DNA from: Isoptericola sp.
GTDB taxonomy: Bacteria; Actinomycetota; Actinomycetes; Actinomycetales; Cellulomonadaceae
Length of the DNA: 40,623 bases
Assembly (NCBI GenBank): GCA_031180595.1
Contig: JAPSLQ010000009.1
Coordinates: forward strand, 1 to 40,623
Reading direction: 5' to 3'
The notes under the pieces were generated by a model that was given only the letters and a program-made list of their open reading frames with translations, searched no databases and was not told the origin of the DNA. Positions 1 through 8,147 of the stretch are shown piece by piece (positions within the stretch are counted from its first letter, which is position 1; the number at the start of each line of letters is the position of its first letter). The translations under genes were made by a program, and so were the position numbers.

Positions 1-104
1 ACGAGCAGGAAGAAGAAGATCAGCACGCCGGTCACGCGGTGCGCGACCCAGGACCACATGCCTTCACGGCCGCGGTAGAGCGTGCCAGCGGGAGCTGTAG
101 GCAC
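1..104 (-). CDS. sdhC: succinate dehydrogenase cytochrome b556 subunit, partial (N-terminus only)
   Basis: Membrane anchor subunit of complex II (succinate:quinone oxidoreductase). Only the first 34 or so residues are inside the window; the gene continues off the left edge. Reading the minus strand from GTG at 104 gives VPTAPAGTLYRGREG followed by MWSWVAHRVTGVLIFFFLL, the conserved N-terminus of actinobacterial SdhC with the start of the first membrane helix. The GTG start is chosen because GGAGG (113-117) lies 8 nt upstream; an in-frame ATG at 119 overlaps that site and is less likely. The rest of sdhCDAB is expected to lie to the left. The gene is divergent from manC. Confidence 0.85.
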   Translation of the reverse strand, partial: MPTAPAGTLYRGREGMWSWVAHRVTGVLIFFFLL

Positions 105-140
105 GGGGGGAGCCTCCATTGGCGGATTCGGCGGGTTACG

Positions 141-162
141 TGAAGTCACTGTAGTGACATCA
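141..162. promoter_or_regulatory. 22-bp dyad, candidate operator of sdhC
   Basis: The arms TGA-n-GTCACT (141-150) and AGTGAC-n-TCA (153-162) are inverted repeats around a central GT. Only one of the eleven pairs below the centre fails. The dyad covers the best -10 candidate for sdhC on the minus strand, so a bound protein would be expected to repress. I do not recognise the regulator. Confidence 0.5.
148..153 (-). promoter_or_regulatory. putative -10 of sdhC
   Basis: The minus strand reads TACAGT here. It would place the transcript start near 141 and give a leader of about 37 nt that carries the GGAGG at 113-117. I see no convincing -35. Confidence 0.35.
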
Positions 163-261
163 GGTCACCACGGGGGGTTGTCGGGGGCCCAAATCGGCCC
201 GTACCGGGCGGATCTGTGAGGCATTGCACAGGCTTGATGTCGTCGGACGGAGCCGCGTCAC

Positions 262-267
262 TATGCT
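262..267 (+). promoter_or_regulatory. putative -10 of manC (leaderless)
   Basis: TATGCT, then 7 nt, then ATG at 275. This spacing puts the transcription start at or next to the A of the start codon. A possible weak -35 is TTGATG at 234-239, but its 22-nt spacer is long. Confidence 0.55.
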
Positions 268-274
268 TCGGGAC

Positions 275-1423
275 ATGACTCCCGCCGTCCCGGACAGCGC
301 CCGCGCACGCCCCGAGCCCGTCGACGGGTTCTACGCGATCGTGCCGGCCGGCGGCGCGGGGACGCGGCTGTGGCCCCTGTCGCGGGCCGGGGCGCCGAAG
401 TTCCTCCACGACCTCACCGGCTCCGGCCGCAGCCTGCTCCAGGAGACCGTCGACCGGCTCGTCCCGCTCGCCGGCCCGGACGGCGTGGTCCTCGTGACGG
501 GCCGCCCGCACGTCGACGCCGCCCGGCAGCAGCTCCCCGGCCTCGCCGAGGAGCAGGTCCTCGCCGAGCCGGCGCCGCGCGACTCGATGGCGGCCATCGG
601 GCTCGCCGCCGCGGTGCTCGAGCGGCGGCACGGCGACGTCGTCGTCGGCTCGTTCGCGGCCGACCAGGTGGTCACGGGACGCGGCGAGTTCGAGCAGGCG
701 GTGCGCGAGGCCGTCGCGGCCGCGCGGGCCGGGTACGTGACGACGATCGGCATCGCGGCGTCGCGTCCGTCGGTCGCGTTCGGGTACGTGCGCAGCGGCG
801 AGCCGCTCGACGTCGACGGCGCCCCGAGCGCACTGCACGTGCGCGGCTTCACCGAGAAGCCGGACGCCGCCACGGCGCGCGCCTACCTCGCGTCGGGCGA
901 GTACCGGTGGAACGCCGGCATCTTCGTGGCGCGCACCTCGGTCCTCCTCGGCCACCTGGCCGAGCACCGGCCGGCGCTGCACGACGGGCTGCGGCAGGTC
1001 GCCGCCGCGTGGGACACGCCCGACCGCGACCGCGTCCTCGCCGAGGTCTGGCCGAGCCTCGAGAAGATCGCGATCGACCACGCCGTGGCGGAGCCGGTCG
1101 CCGCCGCGGGCGGCGTCGCCGTCGTGCCGGGCACGTTCGGCTGGGACGACGTCGGCGACTTCAACTCGCTCGCCGCGCTGCTGCCGTCGGACGACGACGC
1201 CGGGTCCAAGGTGCTCGGCGACGGCGAGGACGTCGTGCGCGTCCAGAGCGCGGGCTCCGTCGTCGTGCCTGCCGGCGGACGCCTCGTGACGCTGCTCGGC
1301 GTCGACGACGTCGTGGTCGTCGACACGCCCGACGCACTGCTCGTGACCACGCGTGCCCGCGCCCAGCAGGTCAAGGAGATGGTCGCCGCGGTCCGCGACC
1401 ACGGGCGGGAGGACCTGCTGTGA
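275..1423 (+). CDS. manC: mannose-1-phosphate guanylyltransferase (GDP-mannose pyrophosphorylase)
   Basis: Makes GDP-mannose from mannose 1-phosphate and GTP, the donor for cell-envelope mannosylation. The 382-residue protein opens with the nucleotidyltransferase signature GGAGTRLWPLSR (about residues 25-36), followed by the catalytic-type FTEKP and WNAGIF motifs and a GWDDVGDF segment, all typical of the family. Length fits the single-domain form without a fused isomerase. ATG 275 is chosen because TATGCT sits exactly 7 nt upstream. In-frame ATGs at 224 and 263 exist, but the one at 263 lies inside that hexamer. It overlaps the next gene by 4 nt (GTGA), so the two are probably co-translated. 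In mycobacteria the orthologous enzyme is confusingly called ManB. Confidence 0.9.
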   Translation: MTPAVPDSARARPEPVDGFYAIVPAGGAGTRLWPLSRAGAPKFLHDLTGSGRSLLQETVDRLVPLAGPDGVVLVTGRPHVDAARQQLPGLAEEQVLAEPAPRDSMAAIGLAAAVLERRHGDVVVGSFAADQVVTGRGEFEQAVREAVAAARAGYVTTIGIAASRPSVAFGYVRSGEPLDVDGAPSALHVRGFTEKPDAATARAYLASGEYRWNAGIFVARTSVLLGHLAEHRPALHDGLRQVAAAWDTPDRDRVLAEVWPSLEKIAIDHAVAEPVAAAGGVAVVPGTFGWDDVGDFNSLAALLPSDDDAGSKVLGDGEDVVRVQSAGSVVVPAGGRLVTLLGVDDVVVVDTPDALLVTTRARAQQVKEMVAAVRDHGREDLL

Positions 1424-2604
1424 CGACGACGGACGCGGGTGCGCTCCTCGACGCCACGGTCGCGGCGCTCGAGCCCGAGCTCGTCGAGGTGCGCCGCGAC
1501 ATCCACGCCCACCCGGAGATCGCGCGCCAGGAGGTCCGCACGACGCGCCTCCTCGTCGACCGGCTCCGCCGCGCGGGGCTGCACCCTGTGCCCACCGAGG
1601 GCACCGGGCTCGTGTGCGACATCGGCCCGGACGTCCCGGGCCGGGGCCGCGTCGCGCTCCGGGCCGACATCGACGCCCTGCCGCTGACCGACTCGTGCGA
1701 CCTGCCGTGGCGCTCGCAGGTGCCGGGCATCGCCCACGCGTGCGGTCACGACGTCCACACGGCGGTCGTCCTCGGCGCCGGCCTCGCGCTCGCCCGGCTC
1801 GACGCCGAGGGGCTGCTGCCCCACGGCGTGCGGCTCGTCTTCCAGCCCGCCGAGGAGACCATGCCGGGCGGCGCCCACGACATGGTGGCGCAGGGCGCGC
1901 TCGACGGCGTCGACCAGATCGCCGCCGTGCACACCGAGCCCAAGCTCGACGTCGGCAAGGTGGGCACGCGCATCGGCCCGATCACGTCGGCGTCCGACGC
2001 GGTGACCGTGACGATCTCCTCGGGGGGCGGGCACACGTCGCGACCGCACCTGACGGGAGACGTCGTCTACGCCCTGGGCCAGGTCATCACGCAGGTCCCC
2101 GCGGTCCTCGGCCGCCGGCTCGACCCGCGCTCGGGCGTCAACCTCACGTGGGGCGCGGTCCACGCCGGCAACGCGCACAACGCGATCCCGGCCACGGGCA
2201 GCGTGAGCGGCACGCTGCGCTGCCTCGACGTGCGCGCGTGGGAGCGCGCCGGGCAGGTGCTGCACGACGCCGTCGAGCAGGTCGTCGCGGCCTACGACGT
2301 CGACGTGACCGTCCGGCACGCGCGCGGCGTCCCGCCGGTCGACAACGACGCCGCGGTGATCGCCGGCCTCGAGGCGGCCGCGACCGCCGTCCTCGGGCCC
2401 GACGGCGTCGTCCTCACCGAGCAGTCGCTCGGCGGTGAGGACTTCGCCTGGTACCTGACCAAGGTGCCCGGCGCGATGGCCCGGCTCGGCACCGGGACGC
2501 CGGGCGGCCGCCGCTACGACCTGCACCAGGGCGACCTGGTGGTCGACGAGCGCGCGATCGGCGTCGGTGCCCGCGTCCTGGCGCGGTTCGCGCTGCAGGC
2601 CTGA
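1420..2604 (+). CDS. M20-family amidohydrolase (AmiA1/AmiB1-like)
   Basis: Zinc-dependent hydrolase of N-acyl amino acids or related amides; 394 residues, cytoplasmic. Visible family motifs are VEVRRDIHAHPEI near the N-terminus, ALRADIDALP, HACGHDVHTA (metal ligands), PAEE (catalytic Glu region) and GGEDFAWY near the C-terminus, with a dimerisation domain between. The GTG start overlaps the manC stop (GTGA), and GGGAGG at 1407-1412 is a good ribosome site 7 nt away. I recall M. tuberculosis carrying two such genes (amiA1, amiB1) beside punA in the syntenic region, so an amidohydrolase here is expected. The true substrate cannot be read from sequence; hippurate hydrolase, acetyl-amino acid deacetylase or carboxypeptidase labels are equally possible. 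Confidence 0.88.
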   Translation: MTTTDAGALLDATVAALEPELVEVRRDIHAHPEIARQEVRTTRLLVDRLRRAGLHPVPTEGTGLVCDIGPDVPGRGRVALRADIDALPLTDSCDLPWRSQVPGIAHACGHDVHTAVVLGAGLALARLDAEGLLPHGVRLVFQPAEETMPGGAHDMVAQGALDGVDQIAAVHTEPKLDVGKVGTRIGPITSASDAVTVTISSGGGHTSRPHLTGDVVYALGQVITQVPAVLGRRLDPRSGVNLTWGAVHAGNAHNAIPATGSVSGTLRCLDVRAWERAGQVLHDAVEQVVAAYDVDVTVRHARGVPPVDNDAAVIAGLEAAATAVLGPDGVVLTEQSLGGEDFAWYLTKVPGAMARLGTGTPGGRRYDLHQGDLVVDERAIGVGARVLARFALQA

Positions 2605-2660
2605 CGCCCGTCGCCGGGCCCGGTGACGCTTCGATAACGACTCGGGCGCGTGACCCCGGT

Positions 2661-2693
2661 GAAACGTTCCGATCATCGGGCGACGGCTAGGCT
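2661..2693 (+). promoter_or_regulatory. promoter of the nucleoside uptake operon
   Basis: TAGGCT at 2688-2693 is a good -10, with transcription expected to begin near 2700 and a leader of about 57 nt before GTG 2757. GAAACGTTCC at 2661-2670, overlapping the -35 position, is an imperfect palindrome with an AACGTT core of the sort bound by LacI-family regulators. It is weak, and no regulator gene is adjacent. Confidence 0.45.
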
Positions 2694-2756
2694 GCCCCGT
2701 GACGGCGGACCGGGCACCCTCCGGCCGCGCACCCACCCCATCGACAGGAGCGACAG

Positions 2757-3848
2757 GTGAAGAGAGCGACCCAGCTCACCGCCCTCGCCGGTGTCGCCGC
2801 GCTCGCGCTCGCGGCGTGCGGCCAGGCCCCCGAGGAATCCGACCCGGGCAGCGGCTCGAACGGCGAGGCGGTCGACTTCACGCCGTGCATCGTCTCGGAC
2901 CAGGGCGGCTTCGACGACAAGAGCTTCAACCAGCTCAGCTACGAGGGCGCCAAGAAGGCGGCCGACGAGCTCGGCGTCGAGGTCAAGGACGTCCAGTCGC
3001 AGTCCGAGAGCGACTACAAGCCCAACATGGAGTCGCTGGTCGGCCAGGGCTGCGACGCCATCGTCGGCGTCGGCTTCGCCCTGTCGGCCACCACGATCGA
3101 GTCGGCGACGGCCAACCCGGAGATCGACTACATCCTCGTGGACGACGCCGCGGACGCCGACTTCGACGGCACCACGGACGCGGAGAACATCAAGCCGCTG
3201 CTCTACGACACGGCGCAGGCGGCGTTCCTCGCCGGCTACCTCGCCGCGGGCTACTCCGAGGCCGGCAAGGTCGGCACGTTCGGCGGTCAGCCGTTCCCGA
3301 CCGTCACCATCTTCATGGACGGCTTCAAGCAGGGCGTCGAGCACCACAACGAGGTCAACGGCACGAACGTCGAGGTCGTCGGCTACACCGGCGGCGAGGA
3401 CGGCTCGTTCACCGGTGGCTTCGAGGCCAACGAGACGGCGAAGACGACCGCGCAGAACATCATCGACCAGGGCGTCGACGTGCTCCTGCCGGTCGGCGGT
3501 CCGATCTACCAGTCGGCGATCGCCGCGATCCAGGACTCGGGCCGCGACATCGCCCTCGTCGGGGTCGACGCGGACTTCTACGAGACCGACCCGTCGACGC
3601 AGCCCTACGTGCTGACGTCCATCCTCAAGAAGATGGACGTGTCGACCTACGAGGCCGTCCTCTCGTCCGGCAACGGCGAGTTCGACCCCGAGCCGTACGT
3701 GGGCACGCTCGAGAACGGCGGCGTGGACCTCGCCCCGCTGCACGACTTCGAGGACAAGGTCGACCCGGCGCTGGTCGAGGAGGTCGAGGCCCTCAAGCAG
3801 CAGATCATCTCGGGCGAGATCGAGGTCACCTCGTACCTCGCCGAGTGA
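2757..3848 (+). CDS. BMP-family nucleoside-binding lipoprotein
   Basis: Substrate-binding component of a nucleoside ABC importer (BmpA/PnrA family), tethered to the outside of the membrane. The 363-residue precursor has a lipoprotein signal peptide with lipobox LAAC (Cys21). The mature part follows the family pattern: DQGGFDDKSFNQ near the N-terminus (family D-x-G-x-x-D-x-S-F-N signature), GCDAIVGVGFAL, KVGTFGGQPFPTV and VLLPVGGPIYQSA, then ALVGVDADFYET. GTG 2757 is supported by AGGAG at 2746-2750. The ATPase and two permease genes follow, then cdd and deoA, which makes nucleosides the likely cargo. A GC hairpin directly after the stop may allow this gene to be expressed above the transporter core. 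Confidence 0.92.
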   Translation: MKRATQLTALAGVAALALAACGQAPEESDPGSGSNGEAVDFTPCIVSDQGGFDDKSFNQLSYEGAKKAADELGVEVKDVQSQSESDYKPNMESLVGQGCDAIVGVGFALSATTIESATANPEIDYILVDDAADADFDGTTDAENIKPLLYDTAQAAFLAGYLAAGYSEAGKVGTFGGQPFPTVTIFMDGFKQGVEHHNEVNGTNVEVVGYTGGEDGSFTGGFEANETAKTTAQNIIDQGVDVLLPVGGPIYQSAIAAIQDSGRDIALVGVDADFYETDPSTQPYVLTSILKKMDVSTYEAVLSSGNGEFDPEPYVGTLENGGVDLAPLHDFEDKVDPALVEEVEALKQQIISGEIEVTSYLAE

Positions 3849-3879
3849 TCGGGCCCGCGACCCCAGGTTGATCGACGGT

Positions 3880-3911
3880 GCGGCGGGTCCCGGGCTCCCG
3901 GGACCCGCCGC
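3880..3911 (+). terminator. 15-bp perfect hairpin, terminator or mRNA-stabilising stem
   Basis: The arm GCGGCGGGTCCCGGG (3880-3894) and its exact reverse complement (3897-3911) are separated by 2 nt. There is no T-run after it, so it could act as a partial terminator or protect the 3' end of the lipoprotein mRNA. A new -10 follows 11 nt later. Confidence 0.6.
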
Positions 3912-3922
3912 GACCTACGTCC

Positions 3923-3928
3923 TAGGCT
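3923..3928 (+). promoter_or_regulatory. putative internal -10 upstream of the ABC ATPase
   Basis: TAGGCT, identical to the hexamer ahead of the lipoprotein gene. Its transcript would have a leader of about 35 nt containing the AGGAAGG ribosome site (3951-3957). Confidence 0.45.
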
Positions 3929-3968
3929 GACCGCGACGGAGCGCGTCGCGAGGAAGGCGGACCACGCC

Positions 3969-5489
3969 ATGAGGCTCGAGCTGCGAGGCATCACCAAGCG
4001 CTTCGGGGCGCTCGTCGCCAACGACCACATCGACCTCGTCGTCGAGCCGGGTGAGATCCACTGCCTCCTCGGCGAGAACGGTGCCGGCAAGTCCACGCTC
4101 ATGAACGTCCTGTACGGCCTGTACACGGCCGACGAGGGCGAGATCCTGCTCGACGGCGAGGTCCGGCGCTTCGACGGGCCGGGCGACGCGATGTCCGCGG
4201 GGATCGGCATGGTGCACCAGCACTTCATGCTCGTCCCCGTGTTCACGGTCGCCGAGAACGTCATGCTGGGCCACGAGTCGACGCGAGCGGGCGGCGTGCT
4301 CGACATCGAGTCGGCGCGCGAGAAGGTCCGCGAGATCTCCGCACGGTTCGGCTTCCACGTCGACCCCGACGCCCTCGTCGAGGACCTGCCCGTCGGCGTC
4401 CAGCAGCGCGTGGAGATCATCAAGGCGCTGAGCCGCAACGCCGACGTCCTCGTGCTCGACGAGCCGACGGCGGTCCTCACGCCCCAGGAGACCGACGAGC
4501 TCATGGGGATCATGCGCCAGCTGCGCGACGAGGGCGCGGCCATCGTGTTCATCACGCACAAGCTGCGCGAGGTCCGCGCGGTGGCCGACCGCATCACCGT
4601 CATCCGTCACGGCAAGGTCGTCGGCGAGGCCAGCCCGACGGCGACGGACGCCGAGCTCGCCTCCCTCATGGTGGGCCGCGCGGTCGAGCTCACGGTGCGC
4701 AAGGACGCGCCCGCCCTGGGGGAGAACGCGCTCGAGGTCCGCGACCTCGTCGTCCGGTCGCCCGAGGGTCAGCTGCTGGTCGACGGCGTGAGCTTCACGG
4801 TGCGCGGCGGCGAGGTGCTCGTCGTGGCCGGCGTCCAGGGCAACGGCCAGACCGAGCTCACCGAGGCGCTGCTCGGGCTGCAGGAGTCGGTGCGCGGCAG
4901 CGTGCGGCTCGACGGCGCCGAGCTCGTCGGGCGCTCGGTGCGCCAGATCCTCGACGCCGGCGTGGGTTTCGTCCCCGAGGACCGGACCGAGGACGGCCTC
5001 GTCCGCGAGTTCACCATCGCCGAGAACCTCATCCTCGACCGCACCGACGGCCCCCCGTTCGTCAGGGGCGGGTCGCTGCAGCTCGCCGCGCGCGACGAGT
5101 TCGCCCGCGAGAAGGTCGCGGAGTTCGACGTCCGCACCCAGGGCATCGACGTGCCCGTGGGCAGGCTCTCGGGCGGCAACCAGCAGAAGGTGGTCCTGGC
5201 CCGCGAGCTCTCGCGCGAGCTGCGCCTGCTGGTGGCGGCCCAGCCGACCCGCGGCGTCGACGTCGGGTCGATCGAGTTCATCCACAAGCGGATCGTCGAG
5301 ACGCGCGACGCGGGCGTCCCGGTCGTCGTCGTCTCGACCGAGCTCGACGAGGCCGTCGCGCTCGCCGACCGGATCATGGTCATGTACCGCGGCAGGGTCG
5401 TGGGCATCGTGCCGTCGACGACGCCGCGCGACACGCTCGGCCTGATGATGGCGGGGATCGCACCCGAGACCGAAGGAGACGCGGCGTGA
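3969..5489 (+). CDS. nucleoside ABC transporter, double-domain ATPase (NupO/YufO-like)
   Basis: Energises nucleoside import together with the two following permeases. The 506-residue protein has two ABC domains. Domain 1 has Walker A GENGAGKS (residues 35-42), a Q-loop in GMVHQHFML, signature LPVGVQQ and Walker B VLVLDEPTA. Domain 2 has a degenerate Walker A (VQGNGQTEL, without the GKS/T), yet keeps signature LSGGNQQK; its Walker B-like segment reads LLVAAQPTRGVD, with no catalytic Glu. This asymmetry, with one active and one degenerate site, is normal for the sugar/nucleoside importers of the carbohydrate-uptake-2 type. Start: AGGAAGG 11 nt before ATG. The stop overlaps the next start (GTGA). 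Confidence 0.93.
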   Translation: MRLELRGITKRFGALVANDHIDLVVEPGEIHCLLGENGAGKSTLMNVLYGLYTADEGEILLDGEVRRFDGPGDAMSAGIGMVHQHFMLVPVFTVAENVMLGHESTRAGGVLDIESAREKVREISARFGFHVDPDALVEDLPVGVQQRVEIIKALSRNADVLVLDEPTAVLTPQETDELMGIMRQLRDEGAAIVFITHKLREVRAVADRITVIRHGKVVGEASPTATDAELASLMVGRAVELTVRKDAPALGENALEVRDLVVRSPEGQLLVDGVSFTVRGGEVLVVAGVQGNGQTELTEALLGLQESVRGSVRLDGAELVGRSVRQILDAGVGFVPEDRTEDGLVREFTIAENLILDRTDGPPFVRGGSLQLAARDEFAREKVAEFDVRTQGIDVPVGRLSGGNQQKVVLARELSRELRLLVAAQPTRGVDVGSIEFIHKRIVETRDAGVPVVVVSTELDEAVALADRIMVMYRGRVVGIVPSTTPRDTLGLMMAGIAPETEGDAA

Positions 5490-6853
5490 GCGCGCAGACG
5501 CCCGGCCCCCGCGGGCCGGAGAACCCGCTCGACGAGGCGCTCGAGACGGCCGACCCCGCCGCCGAGCCGGGGCTCGTCGAGGAGCTCGAGCAGGAGCGCG
5601 CCCGCGAGCGCGAGGCCGCCCTCGACGAGACGGGGGACCGGTGGCGCGACGCCTTCCGGCACGTCGTCTCGGGCGGCTGGGTCGTGTCGGTCGGCGCGAT
5701 CGTGCTGGCGGTCCTCGCCGGCTCGATCATGATCGTCCTCACCGACGAGCGGGTGCAGGAGACCGCCGGGTACTTCTTCGCCCGGCCCGCGGACATGCTC
5801 GCCGCCGCGGGCGACGCCGTCGGCGGCGCCTACTCGGCGCTGTTCCGCGGCGCCGTCTACAACTACCAGGCCGACACGTTCGCCGCGGGGATCCGCCCGC
5901 TCACGCAGACGCTGACCAACGCCGCACCCCTCATCGCTGCGGGCCTCGGCGTCGCGCTCGCGTTCCGCGCCGGCCTGTTCAACATCGGTGGCCAGGGTCA
6001 GATGCTCGTGGCCGCGTCGGCCGCGGGCTGGATCGGCTTCGGCGTGACCGGCCTGCCGTTCCCGCTGCACCTGCTGCTCGCGCTCGTCGCCGGCGTCGTC
6101 GCGGGCGGTCTGTGGGCCGGCATCGCGGGCCTCCTCAAGGCCCGGACCGGGGCGCACGAGGTCATCGTGACGATCATGCTCAACTACGTCGCGTTCTACC
6201 TGCTGTCCTACCTCCTGGCGACGCCCGGCCTCCTCCAGGCGCCCGGGTCGGCGAACCCGAAGACGCCGCCCATGCAGGAGTCGGCGGTCCTGCCGCCGCT
6301 GCTCGGCGGCCAGTTCCCGCTGCACTGGGGCTTCGTGCTGTCCCTGCTGGCGGTCGTCCTCGTGTGGTGGCTGCTCAACCGCTCGAGCATCGGCTTCGCG
6401 TTCCGCGCGGTGGGAGAGAACCCCAAGGCGGCACGGGTCGCGGGCATCGACGTGCCGCGCACGACCGTCTCGGTCATGCTCGTCGCCGGTGCCCTCGTGG
6501 GGCTCGCGGGCGTGCAGCAGGTCCTCGGCACGGTGACGACCGGCTTCAGCTCCGACATCGACGCCGGCATCGGGTTCGACGCCATCACCGTGGCCCTCCT
6601 CGGCCGGTCGAACCCGTGGGGCGTGCTCGCCGCGGGCGCGCTGTTCGGCGGCTTCCGGGCCGGCGGGTCGGCCATGCAGGCCGCGGAGGGCATCCCGATC
6701 GAGATCGTCCTGGTGGTCCAGTCGCTCATCGTCCTGTTCATCGCCGCCCCGCCCCTGGTGCGCGCGATCTTCCGGCTGCCGCAGCCGGGGACCCGCAGGC
6801 GTCCGACACCGCCGGTCCGCTCGACCGCCACGACCACGGAGGGACAGGCATGA
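5486..6853 (+). CDS. nucleoside ABC transporter permease (NupP-like)
   Basis: First of two membrane subunits of the nucleoside importer; 455 residues. A charged cytoplasmic N-terminus of about 60 residues rich in Glu, Asp and Arg precedes a hydrophobic helix (about 67-83), and the BPD_transp_2-type core begins near residue 130 (PLIAAGLGVALAFRAGLFNIGGQGQM). The conserved loop RAVGENPKAARVAGI, which contacts the ATPase, is present. The tail after the last helix is short, basic and Thr-rich. AAGGAG lies just before GTG 5486. Translation is coupled at both ends by 4-nt overlaps (GTGA, then ATGA), so ATPase and permeases are made together. Confidence 0.92.
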   Translation: MSAQTPGPRGPENPLDEALETADPAAEPGLVEELEQERAREREAALDETGDRWRDAFRHVVSGGWVVSVGAIVLAVLAGSIMIVLTDERVQETAGYFFARPADMLAAAGDAVGGAYSALFRGAVYNYQADTFAAGIRPLTQTLTNAAPLIAAGLGVALAFRAGLFNIGGQGQMLVAASAAGWIGFGVTGLPFPLHLLLALVAGVVAGGLWAGIAGLLKARTGAHEVIVTIMLNYVAFYLLSYLLATPGLLQAPGSANPKTPPMQESAVLPPLLGGQFPLHWGFVLSLLAVVLVWWLLNRSSIGFAFRAVGENPKAARVAGIDVPRTTVSVMLVAGALVGLAGVQQVLGTVTTGFSSDIDAGIGFDAITVALLGRSNPWGVLAAGALFGGFRAGGSAMQAAEGIPIEIVLVVQSLIVLFIAAPPLVRAIFRLPQPGTRRRPTPPVRSTATTTEGQA

Positions 6854-8145
6854 CCGCCACGACCGTCGGCGGCGCCCCGGCCTCCGCGCCGGCGGCCCCG
6901 CGCGCCGTCACCACCGTCACCTGGAAGACCGTGACCGTCCTCGGCGTGGTCCTCGCCCTGTACGCGCTCCTGCTGCTGCTCGCCCCGCACGACGGGACCG
7001 CCCGGTTCCGGCTCTCCACGGACCGCGACCTGTTCGTCCTTCCGACCCTCGAGCTGCCCGCCCTCGCCACGGCGTGGGTCTGCGCGGCGGTCGCGCTCGC
7101 CGTCGTCGGGCTCGCCGTGGCGCGCACGCTCGGCGGGCGGCGGGTCCCCGTGTGGGCCACCGCGCTCTTCGCAGCGGCCCTGCTCCTGGGGTTCCTCGCG
7201 TGGGCCGCCGCCGGCAGCCCGAGAGACCTGTCCGTCGTCGGCCTGCTCAGCGGCGCCGTCGTCCTGTGCGTCCCGATCGTCTACGGCGCGCTCGGCGGCG
7301 TCATCGGCGAGCGCGCGGGCGTCGTGAACATCGCGATCGAGGGCCAGCTGCTCGCCGGTGCGTTCACCGCCGCGATCGTCGGCTCGCTGACGAACAGCCC
7401 CTGGGCCGGCCTGCTCGCCGCCGTGCTGGCCAGCTCCCTGGTCGCGCTCGTGCTCGGCCTGTTCGCGATCACCTACAAGGTGAACCAGGTCATCGTCGGC
7501 GTGGTGCTCAACGTGCTGGTCATCGGCCTGACGAGCTTCCTGTACTCGCAGGTGCTGGTGCCCGGCGCCGAGACGCTCAACACCACGACGCGGTTCGCGC
7601 GGATCCCGATCCCGTTCCTCGAGCGGATCCCGCTCGTCGGACCGGTGCTGTTCAACCAGACGATCGTCGTCTACCTCATGTTCGTCATGGTGTTCGTCGT
7701 GTGGTTCGCCCTGTACCGGACGCGCTGGGGGCTGCGGGTCCGCGCCGTGGGCGAGCACCCCAAGGCCGCGGACACCGTCGGCATCGACGTGGCACGCACC
7801 CGCTACCGGGCCGTCCTCGTGGCGGGTGCGGTGGCCGGGATCGGCGGCGCCTTCTACACCGTGGTGTCGATCAACCAGTTCAACCGCGAGATGACCGCGG
7901 GCGCCGGGTTCATCGCGCTCGCCGCCGTCATCTTCGGCAAGTGGAACCCGGTGCGCGCCGCGCTCGCCGGCCTGCTGTTCGGCTTCGCGACGAACCTGCA
8001 GAACGTGCTGTCCGTCGTCGGCTCGCCCGTGCCGAGCCAGTTCATGCTGATGCTGCCGTACGTGGTCACGCTGCTCGCCGTGGCCGGGCTGGTCGGGCGC
8101 TCGCGCGCGCCCGCGGCCGACGGCGTGCCCTACACCAAGGAGTGA
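6850..8145 (+). CDS. nucleoside ABC transporter permease (NupQ-like)
   Basis: Second membrane subunit; 431 residues, ATG 6850 overlapping the preceding stop (ATGA). After three extra N-terminal hydrophobic segments (to about residue 120) comes the family core: GALGGVIGERAGVVNIAIEG, VNQVIVGVVLN and the ATPase-contact loop RAVGEHPKAADTVGI, then a run of helices ending in YVVTLLAVAGLVG. The two permeases share the RAVGE-PKAA loop but differ elsewhere, as expected for a heterodimer. It is followed after 2 nt by cytidine deaminase, tying transport directly to catabolism. Confidence 0.92.
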   Translation: MTATTVGGAPASAPAAPRAVTTVTWKTVTVLGVVLALYALLLLLAPHDGTARFRLSTDRDLFVLPTLELPALATAWVCAAVALAVVGLAVARTLGGRRVPVWATALFAAALLLGFLAWAAAGSPRDLSVVGLLSGAVVLCVPIVYGALGGVIGERAGVVNIAIEGQLLAGAFTAAIVGSLTNSPWAGLLAAVLASSLVALVLGLFAITYKVNQVIVGVVLNVLVIGLTSFLYSQVLVPGAETLNTTTRFARIPIPFLERIPLVGPVLFNQTIVVYLMFVMVFVVWFALYRTRWGLRVRAVGEHPKAADTVGIDVARTRYRAVLVAGAVAGIGGAFYTVVSINQFNREMTAGAGFIALAAVIFGKWNPVRAALAGLLFGFATNLQNVLSVVGSPVPSQFMLMLPYVVTLLAVAGLVGRSRAPAADGVPYTKE

Positions 8146-8147
8146 CC

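Noticed and set aside
4800-5250. Broken second ABC domain in the nucleoside transporter ATPase
   Set aside because: A degenerate Walker A in the second domain is normal for this family of double-domain ATPases; there is no frameshift.
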